Origin: a virus
DNA: 45,820 nucleotides
Direction: 5' to 3' (one strand)
IMG/VR virus record: IMGVR_UViG_3300029992_000008
Coordinates: 1-45,820 of that record
The notes beneath the pieces are model-generated. The model searched no databases, was not told the DNA's origin, and saw only the letters and a program-made list of their open reading frames with translations. This document shows positions 1 through 9,300 of the stretch, in pieces (within the stretch, counting starts at the first letter, position 1; every line of letters begins with the position of its first letter). The translations under genes were made by a program, and so were the position numbers.

Positions 1-1
1 C

Positions 2-1357
2 GACTATTTCCCGGATCAGATCAGGACATTTCTTCAGCGCAACCCGCAGGGCAACTACCGCGCTCAGCCGTTCGAGACCGAGCTGCGGGCCATGGGCGTC
101 AAGGTCAACGTCAACGAGATGAAGTCCGAGACGATGAAGTACGAGATGATCACTTGGCACGGCGCGGTGTCGGGTGAGTATCTGCGTCTCGCGGGCTGCG
201 ACGTCCCGGACGACAAACTGGCGGACGATCTCGACGCCGAGATCGGGATGCTGGACGGCAACGTGATCCGGGCGACGATCAACCCGTGGAGGATGCTCGA
301 CGCCGACGTCAAGACCACCCACGTATTCCTGTTCGATGAGGATGACACCTCGCCCATCGGCTTCGGGTTGCCCAACGCCATCCGTGACAGCCAGATGGCG
401 ATCAGCGCCGCGACGCGCATGCTGCTCGACAACGCGTCGGTCGTCTGCGGACCCCAGCTGGAGTTGAACACGGACCTTCTGCGGCAGGATCAAGACCTGA
501 CATCCACGTCCGCGTACAAGGTGTGGTATCGCGAGGGCAGCGACGCGACGGCCCAGTTCCCCGCCGTGCGCAATGTCGGGATCGACAGCCATCTACCGGA
601 GCTAACCAAGATCATTGAGCTGTTCATGAAGTTCGCGGACGCGGAGACGTTCGTGGGGCCGATGACGGGCGGCGACATGGCCAACAGCCCGAGCGAGCCC
701 ATGCGCACGGCGGCCGGCGCGTCAATGTTGCGCGGCGACGCGGCGCTGCCGTTCAAGGACATCGTGCGTGCGTTCGACGCATTCACGCAGTCGGTCATTG
801 AGAGCGTCGTCCAGTTCAACAAGAAGCTGAACGTGGCCCAGACGCCCGAGGGCGACTACGACGTGATCGCGCGCGGGGCGACGTCACTGATCGCCAAGGA
901 GATGCGCTGCATCCAGGCGGATCAGCTCACGGCCACGCTCAAGCCCGAGGAAATGATCCATATCGACGCGCGCAAACTCATTGAGGTGCGGATCAAATCT
1001 CGCGACATGGGGGATGTCCTGGTCAGCAAGGAAGAGGCTGTTCGGCGGCAGGCCCAGCAGGATCAGCAGGCCCAGCAGCAGCAGGATCAGCGGCAGCAGG
1101 TTCAGGAGGCGACGGTGCGCAAGCTCCTGTCCGACGCCTTCAAGAACATTTCGCAGGGGCAGAAAAACACGGCCACGGCGGACGCCGCGACCGTCAAGGC
1201 GGTGCTCGACCTACTCGAAAAGGGACTGAACAATGTCAATCTCAACCCGCAAGGACAGGTCGGAGCTGATCCGGCAGCTCCAACTGCACAAGCAAACAAC
1301 GGAGGTGGGATGGGTAGTCCAGCTCCTGGGGATATGCCTGGAGGACAGCAAGGCTGA
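2..1357 (+). CDS. Portal protein, C-terminal part (5' end outside window)
   Basis: The frame is open from base 2 and continues left of the window, so the gene is partial and its first visible ATG (92) is probably not the start. The protein resembles podovirus-type portal proteins of the P22/N4/F116 kind. It has a mixed alpha/beta core followed by a Gln-rich stretch (about 1055-1110) and a low-complexity Gly/Pro/Ala tail, as is usual at portal C-termini. Portals form the dodecameric DNA gate at the head vertex. The downstream order (small gene, acidic scaffold-like gene, capsid) fits a head module, and the terminase should lie upstream. The last 125 bases overlap the next gene in another frame. 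The family assignment is from memory, not a search. Confidence 0.75.
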   Translation, partial: DYFPDQIRTFLQRNPQGNYRAQPFETELRAMGVKVNVNEMKSETMKYEMITWHGAVSGEYLRLAGCDVPDDKLADDLDAEIGMLDGNVIRATINPWRMLDADVKTTHVFLFDEDDTSPIGFGLPNAIRDSQMAISAATRMLLDNASVVCGPQLELNTDLLRQDQDLTSTSAYKVWYREGSDATAQFPAVRNVGIDSHLPELTKIIELFMKFADAETFVGPMTGGDMANSPSEPMRTAAGASMLRGDAALPFKDIVRAFDAFTQSVIESVVQFNKKLNVAQTPEGDYDVIARGATSLIAKEMRCIQADQLTATLKPEEMIHIDARKLIEVRIKSRDMGDVLVSKEEAVRRQAQQDQQAQQQQDQRQQVQEATVRKLLSDAFKNISQGQKNTATADAATVKAVLDLLEKGLNNVNLNPQGQVGADPAAPTAQANNGGGMGSPAPGDMPGGQQG

Positions 1358-1469
1358 GCTGGTGACAGTGCCACAGGAAGGCTTTATGAAGAAGCAGGGG
1401 GAGGCAGCCGCGTACGCGAACCTCCTGAGACTGATCACCCGGCCCATAGCCGGAACCATGGTGGAGTAG
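1233..1469 (+). CDS. 78-aa conserved-type phage protein overlapping the portal 3' end
   Basis: The ATG follows an AAGGGA Shine-Dalgarno at about 8 bases. The frame uses the gap between the portal stop (1357) and the next start (1474). The product is a short helical protein with the pattern 'SELIRQL...KAELVTV...GEAAAYANLLRLI', typical of small helical phage proteins encoded between portal and scaffold. It overlaps the portal gene by 125 bases in another frame. No function is recognised; a head-assembly role is inferred only from position. Confidence 0.72.
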   Translation: MSISTRKDRSELIRQLQLHKQTTEVGWVVQLLGICLEDSKAELVTVPQEGFMKKQGEAAAYANLLRLITRPIAGTMVE

Positions 1470-1473
1470 GTAA

Positions 1474-2406
1474 ATGGCGACCGCGCAAGAGACCAAGGAA
1501 AGCATGGACGACTTCGGAGCGGCCTTCGAGCAACTGGCGGCGTTGGGCGACAAGCCCATTCCGCTGGAGGGACTGACGATCCCCGTGGCTGCGGCTGCAA
1601 CCAAGCCGGTTGAGAAGGTGGCCACGGCGCAGGAGGCCGCGCCGGCCGCGACGGTCCCCGAGGAAACGGGTCTCGAAGACCTGACGCCCGAGGAAAAGGC
1701 GGCGGCCGAGGCTGCGGAGACCGAGACCGAGACCGAGACCGAAGCGTCGGTCACTGACCGTGAAGCGGATTTGCTGGCCAAGTTTGCGAAGGCCGTGCGG
1801 GGTGATGAGAAGACAGCGCCTACGCCCACGGCGCAGGAAGCCGCGACCGAGCCGGTTGCGCCTACGCCGCTATTCACCTCGGACGAAGTGACGTTCCTCA
1901 CCAAGTTCCAGGAAGACTGGCCCGATGTCATGCGCGCCGCGCAGGTGATGCTGCGCGTTCAGGCGCGTCAGGTCACCGACCATGTCTTCGCGGAGATCGC
2001 CAAGTCCGTGGGGCCTCGGTTCGCGATGCTGGAGAGCATGGCCGATGATCGGCATGAGACTGCGCTCCACACCACCATCCCTGACTACGATGATGTACGG
2101 GATAAGGTGATTGAGTGGGCTGGCAAGCAACCTGCCTATTTACAGCCAGCGTACAACCGTGTTATTTCGGACGGAACAGTTGACGAGATCGCAGACCTTG
2201 TCAATCGGTATCGCAAGGATAGCGGCGTCGGGGCTCCTACTGCCAAGGTCGCCACACCTGCAAAGACGGAAAGTGAGCTGTCCCCAGCTGCCAAGAAAGC
2301 GGCAGCTGCGTTGGCCCCAGTCAATTCCAAACGGACGGCGGTCGTCCAGCAAGCTTCGCCCGAGGATTTCGACGCGGCGTTTGTAGCGTTCGCCAACGCA
2401 GTTTGA
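1474..2406 (+). CDS. Putative capsid scaffolding protein
   Basis: A 310-aa acidic, Ala/Glu/Pro-rich protein directly upstream of the capsid gene. The N-terminal half is low complexity with a Thr-Glu repeat. The middle (about residues 135-250) looks folded and helical, including an 'FLTKFQEDWPDVMRAAQVML' stretch. The C-terminus is Ala/Lys-rich. Its composition, length and position immediately before the N4-gp56-type capsid gene are those of a scaffolding protein, which templates procapsid assembly and is then lost. No protease signature is visible in it. The function is inferred from position and composition; the sequence itself is not a recognised family. Confidence 0.6.
   Translation: MATAQETKESMDDFGAAFEQLAALGDKPIPLEGLTIPVAAAATKPVEKVATAQEAAPAATVPEETGLEDLTPEEKAAAEAAETETETETEASVTDREADLLAKFAKAVRGDEKTAPTPTAQEAATEPVAPTPLFTSDEVTFLTKFQEDWPDVMRAAQVMLRVQARQVTDHVFAEIAKSVGPRFAMLESMADDRHETALHTTIPDYDDVRDKVIEWAGKQPAYLQPAYNRVISDGTVDEIADLVNRYRKDSGVGAPTAKVATPAKTESELSPAAKKAAAALAPVNSKRTAVVQQASPEDFDAAFVAFANAV
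1717..1740 (+). repeat. Tandem 6-bp repeat (GAGACC x4)
   Basis: Four exact copies of GAGACC lie inside the scaffold-like gene and encode an alternating Glu-Thr run. It is probably a flexible acidic linker and a candidate for copy-number slippage between relatives. Confidence 0.85.
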
Positions 2407-2424
2407 TCTTAACTGGAGGCCATC

Positions 2425-3492
2425 ATGGTCGCGATCACTTCTTATGGCGATATCTCCCCCGCCGTTGCCGCCTACTCTGTCGTGCGTATGCTTAAGCGGG
2501 CCATGCCTTACCTCCACCTGGAGAAGTTCGGCCAGACCTATCCGCTGCCCACGAACAGCACGCAGACCGCCAAGTTTCGGCGCTATTTTCTGAGCGGCGC
2601 GGCCGGCGCGGCCGGTCCCGACAATGGCGCGGGCACCAACGGCAACGGCTCGGCTTTCTACATCCCGCTCGCGACCACGCCGCTGGTCGAAGGCGTGACG
2701 CCGTCCGGTTCGCTGCTGGCGAACCAGGACTACACCGTGACGCTCGCTCAGTATGGCGACTTCGTCACGATCACCGACGTCATCGAAGACACCCACACCG
2801 ACCCCATCCTCCAGCAGACCACGGATATTCTCGGCGAGCAGGCGGCGGTTACCGTCGAGACGCTGCGCTTCAACGTGCTCAAGGCCGGCACCAACGTCTG
2901 GTACGGTGGCAACGTCTCGGGGCGCACCAGCATCGTCACGGCGATCACGCTCACCGATCAGCGCCGGGTCACCACCGGCCTCAATCGCCAGAACGCCAAG
3001 AAGATCACGCAGGTCGTTGCGTCCAACCCGGACTTCAACACCAAGTCGGTCGAGGCGGCCTACATGGCGGTGTGTCACCCCGACCTGGAAAGCGACGTCC
3101 GTGGCATGACCGGGTTCGTCCCCGTTGCGTCCTACGGCCCGCACACCAGCCCCTTCGAGGGCGAGATCGGCGCGGTCGAGCAGGTTCGGTATCTGACCAG
3201 CACGGTCATCGCGCCCTTCACGGACGCGGGCGGCGCGGTCGGTTCGACCGGCTTGCGGTCCACCTCGGGCACCAGCATCGACGTCTACCCGGTCCTGATC
3301 TTCGGCCGCGACGCATACGGCATCGTCCCGCTGAAGGGCAAGTCATCCATGACCCCGATGGTCGTCAACCCGAAGCCCGCGCCCGGCGACCCGCTGGGCC
3401 AGCGCGGCACGGTTGGCTGGAAGTTGTGGACGTCCACCGTCATCCTCCAGGACGCCTACATGGCTCGTCTTGAAGAGGGCTGCACCGCCTAA
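2425..3492 (+). CDS. Major capsid protein, N4-gp56 family
   Basis: A 355-aa protein with strong GGAG Shine-Dalgarno spacing before the ATG. The segment from about residue 88 to 150 (LVEGVTPSG..., then YTVTLAQYGDFVTITDVIED, then VTVETLRFNVLKAGTNV) has the pattern of N4-gp56-family HK97-fold capsid proteins: a plea-like Glu-Gly-Val-Thr-Pro motif, an 'AQYGDF' strand and the long spine-like helix. Length is normal for the family. It is expected to form the icosahedral shell. It is followed by a strong inverted repeat (3514-3538) and a probable decoration gene, a usual arrangement. Confidence 0.88.
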   Translation: MVAITSYGDISPAVAAYSVVRMLKRAMPYLHLEKFGQTYPLPTNSTQTAKFRRYFLSGAAGAAGPDNGAGTNGNGSAFYIPLATTPLVEGVTPSGSLLANQDYTVTLAQYGDFVTITDVIEDTHTDPILQQTTDILGEQAAVTVETLRFNVLKAGTNVWYGGNVSGRTSIVTAITLTDQRRVTTGLNRQNAKKITQVVASNPDFNTKSVEAAYMAVCHPDLESDVRGMTGFVPVASYGPHTSPFEGEIGAVEQVRYLTSTVIAPFTDAGGAVGSTGLRSTSGTSIDVYPVLIFGRDAYGIVPLKGKSSMTPMVVNPKPAPGDPLGQRGTVGWKLWTSTVILQDAYMARLEEGCTA

Positions 3493-3513
3493 TAGCCCGT
3501 AGGCGTCATAGTC

Positions 3514-3538
3514 ACTGAGTGGGAGGCACCCACTCAGT
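3514..3538 (+). terminator. Strong stem-loop after capsid gene (possible partial terminator)
   Basis: A perfect 10-bp stem ACTGAGTGGG / CCCACTCAGT with a 5-base AGGCA loop lies 21 bases after the capsid stop and 22 bases before the next start. There is no real T-tract after it, so it may attenuate, stabilise the capsid mRNA 3' end, or be a processing site rather than a full terminator. Confidence 0.5.
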
Positions 3539-3559
3539 TACCTCTCCAGGAGAACATCC

Positions 3560-3964
3560 ATGACCACCAGCATCATCGATCCATCCATTCATGGCGCGGC
3601 GTTCCCCGCGACGTACACCGGCCCCGGCACGCTCATCGGCAACTGTCGTCAGGCGGGCGGCATCGAAGAGGACGTGTCGGGCTATTTCACCTCGGCCGGC
3701 AACGCGGTCCAGGTCAATGTCGGCTTCCGGCCGCTGCATATCAGGGTGGTGAACGTCACCGACGTCATCATCTGGGAGTGGTTCTACGGCTTCCCCGCGA
3801 CGAACGCGCTGAAGGTCGTGACGGCCGGCACCATCACCGTGGACACGGGCAGCGCCATTGTCCCCAGCGAAAGTTCGCAGAACCAGAGCGGCAACTGGAT
3901 CGTGACGCTCAGCGCGGCGGCGGTCGGCACCAGCAAGCTGATCACGTTCATCATCGAAGGTTAA
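3560..3964 (+). CDS. Putative capsid decoration or head structural protein
   Basis: A 134-aa protein with an AGGAGA Shine-Dalgarno. It is predicted to be almost all beta-strand (runs such as 'AVQVNVGFRPLHIRVVNVTD' and 'NWIVTLSAAAVGTSKLITFI') with a small Trp/Tyr-rich core. It sits between two hairpins directly after the major capsid gene, so it may form its own transcript segment. Small beta-rich proteins at this position are often capsid cement or decoration proteins. That role is inferred from position; no family is recognised. Confidence 0.6.
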   Translation: MTTSIIDPSIHGAAFPATYTGPGTLIGNCRQAGGIEEDVSGYFTSAGNAVQVNVGFRPLHIRVVNVTDVIIWEWFYGFPATNALKVVTAGTITVDTGSAIVPSESSQNQSGNWIVTLSAAAVGTSKLITFIIEG

Positions 3965-3993
3965 TTCCGGCTGCCCCACAGCAGATCGGCTTG

Positions 3994-4018
3994 GGGGTCG
4001 CTCTTATCAGGCGACCCC
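3994..4018 (+). terminator. Probable intrinsic terminator after the decoration-like gene
   Basis: An 8-bp perfect stem GGGGTCGC / GCGACCCC with a 9-base loop, followed by TCATTTAT. The U-tract is short, so termination may be partial. It separates the abundant capsid/decoration message from the connector genes that start at 4041. Confidence 0.6.
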
Positions 4019-4040
4019 TCATTTATGTAGGACTGATCGC

Positions 4041-4313
4041 ATGGGCAACTGCATCCGCATCGAGCGCCTGGAGAATGGCTTTACGGTCGAGATGGACGAC
4101 CCGAAGATCATTGAGGCCAACAACAAGCGCGACAACAGCTCAAATAAGGGGCCGTATGTCCCCTGGAAAGACCCGAGCAGGAAGTTCACGTTCGGCACCA
4201 ACAAGGCGGTCGTGGCGTTCATCACCAAGAACATTGACAAGATCATCCCGAAGCCCAAGGATGATTTTGTCAGTAGCTTTGAAATTGCAGCGAAGGATAG
4301 CGACGATGGCTGA
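4041..4313 (+). CDS. 90-aa phage protein of unknown function
   Basis: The ATG is preceded by an AGGA Shine-Dalgarno within the short gap after the 3994-4018 terminator. The protein is charged, with a 'TFGTNKAVVAFITKNIDKI' segment and no membrane segment or known motif. It overlaps the start of the next gene by 8 bases, so the two are probably translationally coupled. It lies between capsid and connector genes, so a head-associated role is possible. I do not recognise the family. Confidence 0.65.
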   Translation: MGNCIRIERLENGFTVEMDDPKIIEANNKRDNSSNKGPYVPWKDPSRKFTFGTNKAVVAFITKNIDKIIPKPKDDFVSSFEIAAKDSDDG

Positions 4314-4599
4314 GCAGATCACGGTACAGAAGGCCAAGGGCATGCCGAGGACGATGCGGATTATCCTCGAAGAGCATGAGGACATCCCGCCCGTTGGTCA
4401 GTTCTTCGGTGTCAATGGCCGTGGGTACATGCTGCGACCCGGCGAGGAAGCGGACGTGCCCATGGGGATTATCGAGGTGCTCAACAACGCGACCATGCTG
4501 ACCCCCGTCAAGGACATGCAGACGTTGCGGGTTGTTGGCTATCGCCCCAAACTGCGCTATCCGTATCGCGTGGTGCAGGACGCCACGAAGGCGGCCTGA
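4306..4599 (+). CDS. 97-aa phage structural-region protein, unknown function
   Basis: The start ATG lies inside the 3' end of the preceding gene, with AAGGA upstream. The product is a small beta-rich protein with motifs such as 'RIILEEHEDIPPVGQFFGVN' and 'GYMLRPGEEADVPMGIIEVL'. The same frame is open far upstream to about 3778, but that part reads as a shadow of the decoration gene, so the short form is preferred. Proteins of this type appear next to capsid genes in phages with N4-gp56 capsids. The function is unknown. Confidence 0.68.
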   Translation: MAEQITVQKAKGMPRTMRIILEEHEDIPPVGQFFGVNGRGYMLRPGEEADVPMGIIEVLNNATMLTPVKDMQTLRVVGYRPKLRYPYRVVQDATKAA

Positions 4600-4614
4600 T
4601 CCACGGAGAGCGTC

Positions 4615-5397
4615 ATGAACCTGGGAGACCTGTTGGAAGAGCTGCGGGATAACATCCTGCATGACAAGTCCGATCAGGTCTCCGGGGCCTCGGATTATTA
4701 TTGGTCCGACGCGACCCTGATCCGCTACATCAATGAGGCGCAGCGGCGCTTCGCGCGTCGATCACTGATCCTGCGGGATCGTACGACGGCCCAGTGCTGC
4801 CAGTTCGTCACGGTCTCCAATCAGGCGTATTACCAGCTCGACCCGTCCGTGCTGGCGGTACTGTCCGTGCGCATTCAAGGGGATCAGGCGGACATCGCGC
4901 GCGCGGGGCACTCGGCGTTCGACACCTACCGCACACCCGACAATTACTATTTCGACCCATCGCAGCTCTCCAACATGCCTCCTGGAAAGCCCGTGGCCTA
5001 CGACACGGACGAGGGCATCGGCGCGGACGATCTTGGGTCAATGACCGCGATCACCATGCGGCTCTATCCCCCGCCGATTGCGCCATATGTTGGGCTCACC
5101 GTGAGCATGCGGGTGATCCGGCTGCCGCTGGTGCGGTTTGACCCGAAGAACCCCGACCTCACGGCGGTGCCGGAAATCCCCGAGGATCATCACCTCAACA
5201 TGCTGGACTGGGCCGGCTATCTGGCGTTACGGTCTCCAGACCTGGACGTGGCGGGGGATAACGGCCTAGAACGTGCCGAGAAGCTGGCGGCGTCTTTCGA
5301 GCAGCACGTCCTGGACGCCAAGCACGAGGCTGAGAAGAAACAGTTCGTGCCCATGCTCTGGGGCTTCGGACGCAACGGATTTTCTTGGGAGACCTGA
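4615..5397 (+). CDS. Probable head-tail adaptor/connector protein
   Basis: A 260-aa protein with the N-terminal pattern 'LGDLLEELRDNIL....YYWSDATLIRYINEAQRRFARRS', which is typical of phage adaptor proteins that dock under the portal (compare gp6-like and DUF6682-type proteins). A beta-rich middle and a helical C-terminus (about residues 190-250) follow. It sits between the head genes and the large ejection protein, as expected for a connector. The exact family is from memory. Confidence 0.65.
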   Translation: MNLGDLLEELRDNILHDKSDQVSGASDYYWSDATLIRYINEAQRRFARRSLILRDRTTAQCCQFVTVSNQAYYQLDPSVLAVLSVRIQGDQADIARAGHSAFDTYRTPDNYYFDPSQLSNMPPGKPVAYDTDEGIGADDLGSMTAITMRLYPPPIAPYVGLTVSMRVIRLPLVRFDPKNPDLTAVPEIPEDHHLNMLDWAGYLALRSPDLDVAGDNGLERAEKLAASFEQHVLDAKHEAEKKQFVPMLWGFGRNGFSWET

Positions 5398-5399
5398 TC

Positions 5400-6347
5400 A
5401 TGGCCGGGATGAAGCCCAGGCGCTACATGGACGGCGCGGATTACGTGGCTCCAGGGTTCGCCTCGGGGCCGACGCCCGGCTATATGGGCGGGACCACCAG
5501 TGTGGCGGCGGTGCCTCCGAAGGTGCGGAAGTTCGCGGCGGGCACTGCGGCGGTGCCAGGGAACTTCGCGTCGCAGGCGGGCACGGGGCTGCTCGATCCG
5601 TACATCTCGGGCCGGATGGGGCCTCTCGCGGTCGGCGCGGCAGCGGCTCCGCAGCCACCGATGGCCCCGTTCATGCCGCAGCCCGGCGCGGGAACGCAGA
5701 TGTCGTCGCCCCCGGCGACGCGACAACCCCCTGTGACGCCGCCCACGTTCGGCCAGGAACTGTCGAACCTGTTCCCCGCGCCGCCCGCGCCGCCCCCGAA
5801 CCCGATGACCGGGCACCCGGTTGGTCGCAACGCGGGGTCCGCGAAGCCTGCGGCGTCGTCGCCCGGCATGGCGGCTTTCCTAGGGGGTGCTCCCACGCCC
5901 CCGTCTCCGGCTGCGGTGACACCGAACCCGAGCCCGAACGGTAAGGTCTCGGGGCAGCCGCAGACGGACGCGGCCATCGCGAGGCTGGTGGGTGGGACGC
6001 CCGAGCAGGTGAACGCGTTCACGGAACCCCACAACTACACGCCGCAGGAGCACGCGCAGGCCGTGGCCGGCATACCGCTGGCGGTGGCCGAGCGCCTCTG
6101 GGGCATGCAGCACTATCTGACGCCGGAGCAGCAACTCATGCCACGGCTGATGAACAGTTTGGCGGGTACTGCGGACGCCTCCACGAAGGCATACCAGGAC
6201 GCGGCGGCGCAAGGTGCGAAGTTCCCCGCGAATGAGCTGGAGAAACTGCGGCTTCAGGCGAACGCCGACCGTGAGCAGGTGACCAGTTTTGGGACGCGGG
6301 CCATGTTCAACAATCCCTGGATGCAGCCGCAACAGCAAGGTCAGTGA
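5400..6347 (+). CDS. 315-aa Ala/Pro/Gly-rich virion-region protein
   Basis: ATG at 5400 has GGGAG at a good distance and is preferred to an upstream in-frame codon at 5385 inside the previous gene. The N-terminal two thirds are low-complexity Pro/Ala/Gly. The last third is helical ('YTPQEHAQAVAGIPLAVAERLW...', 'LEKLRLQANADREQV'). It lies directly before the 2,332-aa protein with only 6 bases between them. It may be a small internal virion or ejection protein partnering the giant protein, which is inferred from position only. Confidence 0.65.
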   Translation: MAGMKPRRYMDGADYVAPGFASGPTPGYMGGTTSVAAVPPKVRKFAAGTAAVPGNFASQAGTGLLDPYISGRMGPLAVGAAAAPQPPMAPFMPQPGAGTQMSSPPATRQPPVTPPTFGQELSNLFPAPPAPPPNPMTGHPVGRNAGSAKPAASSPGMAAFLGGAPTPPSPAAVTPNPSPNGKVSGQPQTDAAIARLVGGTPEQVNAFTEPHNYTPQEHAQAVAGIPLAVAERLWGMQHYLTPEQQLMPRLMNSLAGTADASTKAYQDAAAQGAKFPANELEKLRLQANADREQVTSFGTRAMFNNPWMQPQQQGQ

Positions 6348-6353
6348 TCCGCG

Positions 6354-9300
6354 ATGGCCGACTTTCTCTCGGGTTCGACACCGGCGCTGCCGAGCTTCTC
6401 GAACTACGCGCCCATCCCCGCGCCTGCGGCTCCCACGGACCAGAGTAACTGGCTCACGGCGGGTCTGGGCGCGGGCGCGTATGGTGCGCTCAGTGACGTG
6501 GGCAGCGCGGGTGAAGCGGCCGGCAAGTTGCTTGGCGCGCAGGGTTTCGCGGACAAGGCCAGGGCGTTCGCGGATCAGCAGCGCGCCACGGCGGCGACGT
6601 ATGCCCGGCCTGATCTGGAAGGCTCATGGTCGCCAACGGGGTGGGCTTACGGTGCGGCCAAGGCGCTGCCATCCTTGGCGGGTTTCATCGGCGCGGGCAT
6701 GCTCACGGGCGGCGGCGCGGACCTGCTGGGCGCGGGTGCCGGCGCGGCGCGGCTTGCGAGCATGGCCGGCGCGGGCGCGGTGGCGCTGCCCCAGGCGGTC
6801 GGCCAGAACGTCCAGACCAACGAGGATTACACCGGAGCACCGATCACCTCGGCGGATGCCGCCAAGGCCGTGGCGTTGGGTATCCCCGAGGCGGCGCTCC
6901 AGTCCATCGTCCCCGGTAAGTTGGAGGCGCTGCTCAATAAGGGTGTCAGCGCGGGCATGCTGTCCGGCGCGCTCCACATGGGCGGCTATCAGGCTGCCGT
7001 GGGCGCGGCGACCACGGGCCTGACCCAGCTCATGGGCGACCCCGCGCGGGGCTTCGCGAGCCGGGCCAACGAGATCATGCAGTCCGCGATCTCGGGCGGC
7101 ATCGGCGGCGCGCTGTTCGGCGGCGCAATCGGACATCTTGCCAAGACCCCCGTACCAGAGCTGCTGAACAACCCGGATGCGCTGGAGGCCGCCACCTCCG
7201 CGCCGCTGGGTCTGCCCGCACCCGCAGCGCCGAAGTTGCTCACGGATCAGTCGGTCATCTCCATGGGGGATCAGTCGCAGCCGCCCGTGGACCCGATTAC
7301 GCAGCTCAAGCCCCAGGACTTGATGCGCGAGTTCATGAACCTGCGCAAAGACCCGACACAAGACCCGGATCGGTTCCAGGCGCTGGGTGAAGAGATCGCG
7401 CGGCGTAATGGTGAGCAGCAGAAGGCGACGCCCGACGTGGTGTCCTCGGGCTCGACGCAGATGGTGCCCGTGGAGACGGGCCGGGAGGTTGAGCCCTTCG
7501 AGGCCCCGAATACGGCGCTCACTGACCCTCGGTCTACCCCACCCGCGCCGCCCTCGAACGCGCTTGAGGGACCGAACATCGCGGGTGCGCTGCCGCCACC
7601 GGAGGCACCCGACCTGCGACCGTTCGCGGATGCGGAGCAGTACCCGAGCCTGCACCTGAATGCCATGCGACGGGTGCATTCCCAGGAGGGTGGAGACCCG
7701 CGTCTGGCGGCGCTGGCTAACCAAGAACTGGAGCTGCGCGCGCAGGAGCAGAACGCGGCGACCCCGCGACTGACCGACGCGAACACGATCTATGGCCCGG
7801 ACGGCACGCCCCAGCCGACGCCCGAGCCTGTGAAGGCGACGGGGCAGCCTGTCGTCACCCCGGACGTCATCAAGGCAGGGCCGCCATCGGACATCCCATC
7901 GGCCCCGTTTGACCGCGAGAGCGATGTCGGCGTCATCAAGGCTCGCAGCGCGCTGGCTGGCGATGAGCGTGAGCCGCTGGTTCAGCAGGAGATGGGCCGG
8001 CGCGTCACCGATGCGACACGGAGCCAAGCCGACACCGAGGCCCAGGTTCGCGCGGTCGCGCAGACCGGAAAAGCGCTGCCCAAATTCCTCCAGGGCCAGA
8101 AAGTTGTGGATAACCTCGACGTTCGCATGGCCGTGGCGAAGGAGATCGCGGCGCGGCAGGCGGCGAATAAGCCCATTGGTGTGCAGATCGAGCGCCTTGA
8201 CGAGCACTTCGGCGCGACGGACGCGATGGGCAAGCCGCTCCCTGAGTTGCTGGGTGATAAGGGCGCGATACAGGCCGCCACGTCGGATGAACCCCCGATC
8301 AAGCGGGTCGCCCCGCAGAAGGGTGACATTCCCAAGGCATACCAGCCCAAGTTCACCGCGCTGGAGAAGCTCCGAACGGCGCTGGCCAGCCAGGACATGG
8401 ATGAAACGACCCGCATGGGGCTGCTGGATCGTGTGGATCAGGCGCAGAGCCTGCTGCGGGTGCCCTCGGGTGTGAACGTGCGCGAGGCTAACCGGCTGAC
8501 CGAGGCGGTCAAGACGGAGGCGGCCGCCGCGCCGGTCAAGGCTGAGCGGGAGGCCACCCAGGCACCTCCGGCGAGCAAGGTCGCGCCCGCCACGGGCGAC
8601 ACGCCGTCTCCCATGGCGGCTGAGCAGATCAAGAAGTTCACTGACCTAGACCGCGCGCCCCCGCAGGCGGCGAAAGTGGCCCCTCCGAAGACCCAGGCCG
8701 AGGCCAAATCGCGGGCCGACGTGGACGTAGGCAAGCTGACCCGCGCCACGGCGGGGGGCGACTTTACGCAGGCCGCGCCTGGGGCGTCTACGCCTGAACA
8801 GCGCGCTGCGCGACAGGCGAAGATCGCCGCGCAGGAGGCGGCCGTCCAGAAGTTGGCGGCGACGCCTCAGAAAGGCGAAATCGACTTCAGCAAGCCGGCG
8901 ACGCCGGAGGAACGTGCGCGACAGGCTGCCCGTGATGCTAAATTGCGGGCCGGCGTGGACGTAAGCAAGCTGACCCGCGCTACGGACGGAGGGGGCTTCA
9001 CGAAATCTGGCACGAAAGCGGACGCCAATGCGCCAGCGCCCCGGTTTGCGAGCAAAGCGACCACCGCAGCTGTCGGTGACGCCGAGGCGCGGGGTCGCGA
9101 CCTGCAAGACGCACTCAGTGAGCGGTCGAAAACGCCAGATCGGAAGTCGCAAGAGTTCGCGGCGTATAAGGAGACGGCCACCCGGAAGGCCGTGGCGCGC
9201 AATACGGCCCCGGCGAGCGACGCAGACCTGTATGAGAGCTTCCGCACGCCACGTGACAAGACCGAAATGGTCCTCGCGAGGGGTGCTGCGATGCAGAAAG

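Noticed and set aside
2140-3144. Long minus-strand open frame opposite the capsid gene
   Set aside because: Arg/Gly/Val-rich shadow of a GC-rich coding strand; the plus-strand capsid frame is clear and no Shine-Dalgarno or motif supports the other strand.
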